Positions 23,441-29,522 of a stretch of DNA of 29,522 bases are shown here, one piece after another. Numbering within the stretch: position 1 is the first letter of the stretch; each line of letters begins with the position of its first letter. Position numbers and translations under genes: made by a program. Source of the stretch: Fimenecus stercoravium. GTDB lineage: Bacteria > Bacillota > Clostridia > Oscillospirales > Acutalibacteraceae. Location: positions 1-29,522 of the forward strand of contig DVIC01000001.1 in NCBI GenBank assembly GCA_018711545.1. Direction: 5' to 3'. The notes under the pieces were generated by a model. The model saw nothing but the letters and a program-made list of their open reading frames with translations, was not told the DNA's origin and made no database searches.

Positions 23441-25444
23441 ATGCAAAAGACCATATGGCAGCGGATCGCTGCGGCAATTCTGCTGACGCTTTTCTCGGTC
23501 CCGATCGCGTTCGGTGCGGTATACCAAGGTGTTCTGACGGCTGCGGAGACTGCCTCGGTGCAGGAAACGCCGACCGAGACCACCACTGCCGCACCCGAGA
23601 CGACCACCGAGCCGCCCGCCACATTGGCTGTTACGTCACCCGAGCAGACCGAGCTTACAGTGGACGAGTCCTTTGTAAATGTGCGCGGAACGTGTGCGGT
23701 GCATCTGCCTTTGACTATAAACGACGTACCGGTTACCGTTGCGGCGGACGGCACATTTTCCTATGACTGTCCGCTTGTCCCGGGTGAAAACACGGTGACG
23801 GTCACAAACACGGACCTTACGTTTACCTATACGGTTACATACGATTTGCAGGTCATTCGCGCCGTCAGCCCTGCGAAGTCTGTCACGATGAACGGCGGGA
23901 TGAAGCTGGAGTTGACCGCCGAGGCGCTGGAGGGCGCTACGGTCACGGCAAAACTCAACGGGCAGACGGTTCGCCTTTCTCCTGTTGCGGATTCCGACGA
24001 CGGGACGGGCTTTGTCGAATACAACGGCGAATTCACCGCGCCCGCCGCGCAATATTCTGCACAGAAGCTCGGAAAAGTCCGCTTTACAGGTACCATAGAC
24101 GGCTATTCGCAAACCGTTTCGGGCGCATCCGTCACGGTCAATAAAATCGAGTACCCCGACATTGAGATCGACGAGGGCGCAGGCACTGTTAAGCCGCCCG
24201 TCATTTCCGGAGACGGCTATGTTGAGGTGCTTTCGCCCACACAGGATTACGGCTATGGGAAAGCGCGCGTCTTGCGTGTGACCGATGAGTATGCCGAGAC
24301 CTGCCCGGGTGACACGGCGGACGACAAGTCCGACCCACGGTGCACGCCCTTCCTCAAAGGCATGTATGACTATGTGGTCGGTACGGGGACCTTTGACGGC
24401 AAGGATTACTATATCACCAAATCCGGCTACAAGGTGGAAACAGCGCAAAGCGAGAGCTTCGACGGCTATGTGCTGCCTGCAAATACGATCTCCGTGCACA
24501 AATGCTACACGGACGACGAGACCAATTTGATCTTAACGATGAACTGGAAAGCGCCGTTCATCTCGGAGCTGAAAGAGCAAAGCTACTATAAAGGCTACGC
24601 CGGGCGCGTATTCAATGTTACGGACTCGACCGCGCAGTATATCGATTTCAAGTTTTACTATACGAATGCTGCGGAAGGGTCATTTGATTTTTCGGGCAGT
24701 AACGTGATCTCCCGCGCCGAGTGGGTGAATGTCGGGCAGAACGGTACCACGACCCTGCGTGTATATCTGAAAAGCCGCGGCGACTTTTACGGCTATCGCG
24801 CCTATTATTCGTCCGATAACCGCCTCGTGATCAGCTTCCAAAACCGGCCTTCTTCGGTATCCGATGCCGTTGTAGCGCTCGACCCCGGACACGGCGGGCG
24901 CGACCCCGGCGTGATCGGAGTCAATGGGATGTATGAGTCTGATGTGAATCTGCGTATCTCCGCGCTTGTCAAGCAGAAGCTCGAAGCAGCGGGTGTAGAC
25001 GTAGTGATCTTCCGAACGGGGAATCAAACGATCGAGCTGGAAGAGCGGCAGGCGAAAGCGCGTGCGGCGGGGGCAAACGCCTTTGTGTGCCTGCACAACA
25101 ATTCCTCTACCTCGGGTTCCGTGAGCGGCACGGAGGTCTATTATTACCGCGCGTTCTCCCAGCCGCTTGCCGCGAGCATCCACGCCCAGCTCGTCACGGC
25201 GTGGCGCGGGATCTATGCGAACAATTCCGCCATGCTCAATAAGGTCGTCCCGAACGACGGCGGCGTGCGGTTCTATCCGTTTAAGGTAACGCGCATTGAG
25301 GAATGCCCCGCCGTGCTTGTGGAATGCGGCTATCTTTCCAATGCGACGGAATACGGCGCCCTTGCTCTGCCGCAAAACCAGGAAAAGCTTGCCGAGGCGG
25401 TGAGCAACGGGATCATTCGGTATTTACAGGCGAATTGCGCCTGA
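23441..25444 (+). CDS. N-acetylmuramoyl-L-alanine amidase (Amidase_3) with N-terminal Ig-like domains
   Basis: A 667-residue exported peptidoglycan amidase that cuts the bond between muramic acid and the stem peptide. A signal peptide (about 1-26) is followed by a Thr/Pro/Glu-rich linker (about 38-62), then beta-rich Ig-like modules (about 65-245; the first resembles a glucodextranase-B-type repeat) and a region of unknown fold (about 260-470). The catalytic Amidase_3 domain begins at VVALDPGHGGRDPG and keeps the zinc ligands His484, Glu499 and His552, plus the catalytic Glu628 in LVECGYLSN. GAGGG lies upstream of the ATG. It is the middle gene of an envelope-remodelling cluster. The long N-terminal half probably positions the enzyme on the wall. 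Confidence 0.92.
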   Translation: MQKTIWQRIAAAILLTLFSVPIAFGAVYQGVLTAAETASVQETPTETTTAAPETTTEPPATLAVTSPEQTELTVDESFVNVRGTCAVHLPLTINDVPVTVAADGTFSYDCPLVPGENTVTVTNTDLTFTYTVTYDLQVIRAVSPAKSVTMNGGMKLELTAEALEGATVTAKLNGQTVRLSPVADSDDGTGFVEYNGEFTAPAAQYSAQKLGKVRFTGTIDGYSQTVSGASVTVNKIEYPDIEIDEGAGTVKPPVISGDGYVEVLSPTQDYGYGKARVLRVTDEYAETCPGDTADDKSDPRCTPFLKGMYDYVVGTGTFDGKDYYITKSGYKVETAQSESFDGYVLPANTISVHKCYTDDETNLILTMNWKAPFISELKEQSYYKGYAGRVFNVTDSTAQYIDFKFYYTNAAEGSFDFSGSNVISRAEWVNVGQNGTTTLRVYLKSRGDFYGYRAYYSSDNRLVISFQNRPSSVSDAVVALDPGHGGRDPGVIGVNGMYESDVNLRISALVKQKLEAAGVDVVIFRTGNQTIELEERQAKARAAGANAFVCLHNNSSTSGSVSGTEVYYYRAFSQPLAASIHAQLVTAWRGIYANNSAMLNKVVPNDGGVRFYPFKVTRIEECPAVLVECGYLSNATEYGALALPQNQEKLAEAVSNGIIRYLQANCA

Positions 25445-25491
25445 AGTATAAAAGCTATCACCAAGGATGTTTCTAAGCAAGAGGTGTAAAG

Positions 25492-27099
25492 ATGAAGAAG
25501 AGAAAAGTTCTTGTCTCGCTGCTTCTGGCACTTGTGCTTTTGTGTACGGCATTGCTGCCCGTACTTGCAGCGACCACAGGGCAGGTGGTCACGCAAAGCA
25601 GCCCGCTGCGCGTGCGTTCGGGCCCCGGTACGGGGTACAGCGTTGTAAAACAGGACGGCGCAGAAGTAAAGCTCCCGAAGGGCAGTCCCGTCTCTATTCT
25701 CGAAGAAGTACCCTGTGATGACGGCAGTACAAGTTACACATGGTACAGGATCGAGGCTACCTTTAACGGTGAGATCGTTACGGGCTATGTGGCGTCGATC
25801 TATGTCGCCGTGTCCTCAACGGATCCCGGCGACTCCGATGATACCGGCGGCAGCACGGCAGTAGATATTTACGATGTTCCCGAACCGTATCGTCCTTACC
25901 TCATCGACTTAATGGAGGCGCATCCGAATTGGACGTTCACCTTTTACGATACGGGGCTTGACTGGGATGACGTGCAGTACAACGAATCCTATGCGGGCGA
26001 ACCGTTCCGCAATGTAATCAGTCCTTCTACCAATAGAGCTTACCGTTATCAGAATGCAAACGGGCAGTATTTAAAATCCGCCGAAGGCTGGTATCAGGCG
26101 TCCGACCAGACTATCGCATATTACATGGATCCGCGTAATCTGATGACGGAATCGCGTATTTTTCAATTTGAGCTGCTTTCCTATGACGAGGATCTGCAAA
26201 CGCTTGCGGGCATCGAAGCGGTTCTGGAAGGCACGTTCATGGACGGTAAGACCATCATCGCCACGGACGGCAGACAGGTTACATATGCGCAGGCAATCCT
26301 GGAGGCTGCCGAGCAGTCGGGATCGAGCGCTTATTTCCTTGCGACCAAGATCATCCAGGAGGTCGGTAGGAACGGCAGCGGCTCCACAAGCGGCAACTAT
26401 ACCTGCAAGGATGGCTCTGTCATAACCGGGTATTATAATTTTTTTAATATTCAAGCGACCTCTTCAAGTAATGATCCGATCAAGCAGGGCTTGCAGTATG
26501 CCGCCGGCAGCGGCAGCTACGGCAGGCCGTGGAATACACCGTACAAGGCGATCCTCGGCGGCGCGGAGTGGATCACCAGCGGTTATGTGACCTGCGGACA
26601 GGACAGCATCTATCTGCAAAAATTTGACGTGGACAGCAGCGACGGCAGGCTGTATTGGCACCAATACATGACCAATGTCCAAGCGGCGTGCAGCGAAGCG
26701 GGCATTACCTATAATGCTTATCGCGACAACAATTTGCTTTCGCAAAACTTTGTGTTTGCAATTCCCTTGTATAACGACCTGCCGGCGGAACGCTGCCGCT
26801 TGGTGGGGGATACCTCCGTCGACCCCGAACCGATACCCGATCCTGAACCGGAACCCGAACCCGAGCCCGAACCCGAACCCGAACCCGAACCCGAACCCAG
26901 CGGTGTGACGGGCGATTTGGACGGCAACGGCAAGGTAAGCGCCACGGACGCACGTCGGGCACTGCAAATCGCAGCAGGCTTGCGCGATGTCAGCGAAGCG
27001 CTCTTCCCGCAGGCAGATGTGGACAAAAGCGGTGCAGTAAATGCGACGGACGCACGCTGGATCTTGCAGGCGGCGGCCGGACTTCGCAATTTGGCTTGA
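25492..27099 (+). CDS. Exported SH3b-glucosaminidase-dockerin protein
   Basis: A 535-residue secreted hydrolase. In order: signal peptide (1-26, cleavage near VLAA), bacterial SH3 domain (about 30-110, with PLRVRSGPGTGYSVV), a glucosaminidase domain (about 125-440) of the LytD/endo-beta-N-acetylglucosaminidase type with catalytic Glu290 in ATKIIQEVG, a Pro-Glu repeat linker (about 445-470), and a C-terminal dockerin-like module (474-535). The module has two calcium loops, DLDGNGKVSATD and DVDKSGAVNATD, each followed by an alanine-rich helix. The dockerin suggests attachment to a cohesin-bearing partner outside this window. ATG 25492 follows AGAGGTG. A terminator follows at 27112-27149. Confidence 0.92.
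   Translation: MKKRKVLVSLLLALVLLCTALLPVLAATTGQVVTQSSPLRVRSGPGTGYSVVKQDGAEVKLPKGSPVSILEEVPCDDGSTSYTWYRIEATFNGEIVTGYVASIYVAVSSTDPGDSDDTGGSTAVDIYDVPEPYRPYLIDLMEAHPNWTFTFYDTGLDWDDVQYNESYAGEPFRNVISPSTNRAYRYQNANGQYLKSAEGWYQASDQTIAYYMDPRNLMTESRIFQFELLSYDEDLQTLAGIEAVLEGTFMDGKTIIATDGRQVTYAQAILEAAEQSGSSAYFLATKIIQEVGRNGSGSTSGNYTCKDGSVITGYYNFFNIQATSSSNDPIKQGLQYAAGSGSYGRPWNTPYKAILGGAEWITSGYVTCGQDSIYLQKFDVDSSDGRLYWHQYMTNVQAACSEAGITYNAYRDNNLLSQNFVFAIPLYNDLPAERCRLVGDTSVDPEPIPDPEPEPEPEPEPEPEPEPEPSGVTGDLDGNGKVSATDARRALQIAAGLRDVSEALFPQADVDKSGAVNATDARWILQAAAGLRNLA
26844..26898 (+). repeat. Hexanucleotide (Pro-Glu) repeat in the glucosaminidase gene
   Basis: About nine tandem CCCGAA-type units (with CCGGAA and CCCGAG variants) encode an extended Pro-Glu linker between the catalytic and dockerin domains. 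Near-identical units of this kind can slip, so copy number may vary in frame between strains. Confidence 0.85.
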
Positions 27100-27111
27100 C
27101 CAACGACCAAC

Positions 27112-27149
27112 AAAAAACGGAGATCTGTTTCGGCGGGTCTCCGTTTTTT
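27112..27149. terminator. Intrinsic terminator of the envelope gene cluster
   Basis: A 12-base stem AAAAAACGGAGA / TCTCCGTTTTTT with a 14-base loop; the right arm itself ends in six Ts. It lies 13 bases past the stop codon of the dockerin-bearing gene. Confidence 0.9.
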
Positions 27150-27251
27150 GCAGAGTTTCTACGGTATGTATAGACTTTTTCGGCAAAATGTGTTAGGCTG
27201 TGACTGCAAAATACAGGCGGTAAAGTCTGCCAAAACAGAAAAGGAATCCCC

Positions 27252-28496
27252 ATGCGTAACCAGAAGATCCAACGGATTTCAATTGATACACCTCTTTTAA
27301 AGATCGGCATCATTTCCGACACACAGCTGCCGCCGACCAGAGGCGGGCTGAAAAGAAAGGATACCTATCTGCAAAGCCTGCGCCGCGCACTTTCGGCATA
27401 TCGGGAGATGCAGGCGGATATGGTGCTGTTTGCAGGGGATATCGGCGATCTGGGCACGCGCTTTGCCTTTCGGACATATCGCCACGCGCTTCAGGAAGCC
27501 TTTGACGGTACGCCGACCGTGGTGCAGACCATTTTGGGGAACCATGATTATTGGAACAAGAGCTTTTTAACTGCTGTGCCGCACCGCCATGCTTTTCGGC
27601 ACATTATCGGGCAGTCCCCGTGGACGCATTATGTGGTCAACGGATTCCATTTTATCGGTGCTTCGCCGAATTGCGGCAGTATGACGGCGGGCTACAAGAA
27701 AGTACTGCCGTGGCTGAAAGAGGCGATGGATACGGCGGCAGCGGAATCTGACGGCAAGCCGATCTTTGTAATGACGCACAACCAGCCGCGCGATACCTGT
27801 TACGGTGCGGACGAATGGGGCGACGATACGCTTGACGAGCTGTTCTCGCAGTATCCGAACCTTATCAGCTTCAGCGGGCACAGCCATTATTCGATCCTTG
27901 ACGAGCGTTCGGTCTGGCAGGGGAAATACACCGTGTTCAGCACACAGTCCCTCTCGTACACGGAGCTTGAAACGGGAAAAATCAACGGCACCATCCCGCC
28001 GAACGCCGAAGAAACGCCGATGGGCTTCCTTTTGGAGCTTTCCGAAGATACTTTCCGTCTGCGCCGCCTGTGCTTTGCGGAAAACGGCGTGACCGAGGAA
28101 AAGCCTGATTGTCCGTGGGAATTCCCCATGCCGTATCAAAATGACGGCAGATATGCTTTTGACAAACGAAAGGCTGCAAACCGTCCGCCCGAAATGCGTG
28201 CGCAGACCGCACAGGCTGTGCTGGACAGCGGTGAAATACGTTTCACGTTTGATGCGGGCACGGACGATGACTTTGTGCACAGCTATAAGGTCGTGACCAA
28301 CGACAGAAAGGAATTCCTGTTTTTCAGTGATTTTTATAACGGACTGACGCATATGCACGCGCGTGTCAAATTGGCGCTTCCCGTGTCGCTTTTGACAGAG
28401 GATTCCCGCAGCGTCCGTATTTATGCGCTGGATAGTTGGAACGCACAAAGCAGTGGTTTTGCCGAGGCGGTCCTGCCGAAGCGTTCTGAAACGTAA
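27252..28496 (+). CDS. Calcineurin-like metallophosphoesterase
   Basis: A 414-residue phosphoesterase with two-metal motifs: IISDTQ (Asp23), FAGDIGD (Asp63), LGNHDY (Asn97, His98), MTHNQP and SGHSHYS. The first motif reads D-x-Q where most relatives have D-x-H, so one metal ligand is replaced. There is no signal peptide, so it is probably cytoplasmic. The last 120 or so residues form a beta-rich domain I do not recognise. AAAAGGA precedes the ATG. It is separated from the envelope cluster by a terminator and about 100 bases in which I find no convincing promoter. Its stop lies 30 bases before the macrodomain gene, so they may share a transcript. Substrate unknown. Confidence 0.85.
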   Translation: MRNQKIQRISIDTPLLKIGIISDTQLPPTRGGLKRKDTYLQSLRRALSAYREMQADMVLFAGDIGDLGTRFAFRTYRHALQEAFDGTPTVVQTILGNHDYWNKSFLTAVPHRHAFRHIIGQSPWTHYVVNGFHFIGASPNCGSMTAGYKKVLPWLKEAMDTAAAESDGKPIFVMTHNQPRDTCYGADEWGDDTLDELFSQYPNLISFSGHSHYSILDERSVWQGKYTVFSTQSLSYTELETGKINGTIPPNAEETPMGFLLELSEDTFRLRRLCFAENGVTEEKPDCPWEFPMPYQNDGRYAFDKRKAANRPPEMRAQTAQAVLDSGEIRFTFDAGTDDDFVHSYKVVTNDRKEFLFFSDFYNGLTHMHARVKLALPVSLLTEDSRSVRIYALDSWNAQSSGFAEAVLPKRSET

Positions 28497-28526
28497 GAAA
28501 ATCCAAACCGGAAAAGGGGAATACAG

Positions 28527-29522
28527 ATGCCCTTAAAATTGATTCGAAATGACATCACAAAAGTCTCGTGTGACGCCATCGTCAACGCCGCAAATTCAAC
28601 ACTCTTAGGCGGGGGCGGCGTAGACGGCGCCATCCATAAGGCGGCGGGCAGGGGGCTGTTGCTCGAATGCATGAAGCTCGGCGGCTGTAAGCCGGGGCAA
28701 GCCAAGATCACAGGGGGATACCGGCTTCCCTGCAAATATGTTATCCATACCGTCGGGCCGAAGTGGCGCGGCGGCAAAAATGGGGAGAAAGAGACGCTGC
28801 GATCCTGCTATCGGGAATCCCTGCGCCTTGCGGAAGCGCACGGGTGCGAGAGCGTCGCTTTCCCGCTGATTTCTGCGGGGGTGTACGGCTATCCGAAAGC
28901 GCAAGCGTTCCGCGTGGCGGTCGATACCATCACCGAATACCTGGTGACGAGCGATCTGCTCGTCTACCTCGTCATTTTCGATACAGCTATTTACCAGATC
29001 AGTGAAAAGCTCTATGGCGACATCGCCGCATATATTGATGATTGTTATGTAGAGCAGCACACCGACACGGAATCGGAGCAAAACAGACGCATGTACGGCG
29101 GCGAGAGCATGCCGCTTGCGTCTGCCCCCACAGCCGTTCCCTTTGTCCCGGAAAAGTCGAATGAAGGCACGCTTTTGGCAGAGAGCATAACCGCCGCATT
29201 TCAAATAACGCCTGAAATTCCCGGCGAACGGCAGCCCGACGATTTGGAACAGGCACTGCAACAGCTGGACGAGAGCTTTTCGGAAATGCTGCTGCGCAAG
29301 ATCGACGAAAAGGGCATGACGGATGCGGCTTGCTACAAAAAGGCGAACATCGACCGTAAGCTGTTCTCCAAAATTCGCAGCAATCGGTTGTATAAACCAA
29401 GCAAGCCCACAGCCCTTGCCTTTGCCGTCGCGCTGGAGCTGCCGCTTGAGGAAACAAAAGACTTGCTCCAAAAGGCGGGCTTTGCCCTGTCGCACAGCAG
29501 TAAGTTTGACATCATTGTGGAA
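28527..29522 (+). CDS. Macrodomain (ADP-ribose-processing) protein with C-terminal helical module, 3' end missing
   Basis: Open to the window edge after 332 codons. Residues 1-165 form a macrodomain of the MacroD/YmdB type: IRNDITKVSCDAIVNAANSTL gives the Asn-rich ADP-ribose site, GGGGVDGAIHKAAG (28-41) the catalytic loop, and FPLISAGVYGYP (about 112-123) the phosphate loop. Such proteins remove ADP-ribose from proteins or act on O-acetyl-ADP-ribose. A low-complexity linker (about 170-250) leads to a helical module with YKKANIDRKLFSKIRSNRLY and ALAFAVALELPLEETKDLL, which reads like an XRE-type helix-turn-helix region. I recall this pairing from other Firmicutes. AAAGGGG precedes the ATG. Confidence 0.88.
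   Translation, partial: MPLKLIRNDITKVSCDAIVNAANSTLLGGGGVDGAIHKAAGRGLLLECMKLGGCKPGQAKITGGYRLPCKYVIHTVGPKWRGGKNGEKETLRSCYRESLRLAEAHGCESVAFPLISAGVYGYPKAQAFRVAVDTITEYLVTSDLLVYLVIFDTAIYQISEKLYGDIAAYIDDCYVEQHTDTESEQNRRMYGGESMPLASAPTAVPFVPEKSNEGTLLAESITAAFQITPEIPGERQPDDLEQALQQLDESFSEMLLRKIDEKGMTDAACYKKANIDRKLFSKIRSNRLYKPSKPTALAFAVALELPLEETKDLLQKAGFALSHSSKFDIIVE

Noticed and set aside
26844..26898. Short tandem repeats as a possible CRISPR-like array
   Set aside because: The units are six bases, in frame, with no spacers, and encode Pro-Glu; it is a protein linker.

Overview
The window looks like chromosome from a Gram-positive, anaerobic Clostridia-type bacterium, most likely a gut member of the Oscillospiraceae/Ruminococcaceae. 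The grounds are GC-rich genes with strong AGGAGG-type ribosome sites, several TTG starts, Bacillus-type LexA boxes (CGAAC-N4-GTTC), a GPH-family sugar symporter, an envelope hydrolase ending in a dockerin-like module, and a GlpA-like/DUF1667 flavoprotein set typical of Clostridia. I saw no rRNA, tRNA, CRISPR array, transposase or phage gene. The assignment is inference from gene content; nothing was searched.

Layout. 1-107: start of an AT-rich, unrecognised gene running off the left edge. 224-1527: SOS-controlled Y-family DNA polymerase. 1722-3140: pyruvate kinase. 3220-4851 (minus): GPH-type transporter. 4975-6231 (minus): HAD phosphatase and RNase HI. 6392-8413: exonuclease III and folylpolyglutamate synthase. 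8414-8791: gene-free stretch packed with hairpins. 8792-15447 (minus): a five-gene operon, in transcription order a GlpA-like flavoprotein, an FAD/NAD oxidoreductase, a DUF1667 protein, an FGGY kinase and an alkyl-DHAP-synthase-like flavoenzyme. 15683-16258: a divergent TetR regulator, with a palindrome between it and the operon. 16445-19510: GH38 alpha-mannosidase. 19575-21074 (minus): aldose epimerase and a DUF1643 protein. 21186-21845: plsY, with a convergent DUF1294 gene. 22168-27099: three exported envelope proteins (GHL10, amidase, glucosaminidase-dockerin). 27252-28496: metallophosphoesterase. 28527 to the right edge: macrodomain protein.

The part most likely to be undescribed is the five-gene operon with its TetR gene. 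It has the logic of a dedicated pathway: phosphorylate a polyol-like or glycerol-derived alcohol, oxidise the phosphate ester with a flavoprotein that passes electrons through an Fe-S and an FAD/NAD unit, and process the resulting ketone phosphate with a VAO-type enzyme that keeps the AGPS signature (HHHGIGK and SHxYxxGAxxYF). The substrate cannot be read from sequence; ether-linked glycerol compounds are one testable idea. The rest is mostly housekeeping (DNA repair, glycolysis, folate, phospholipid synthesis) plus sugar use and cell-wall remodelling.
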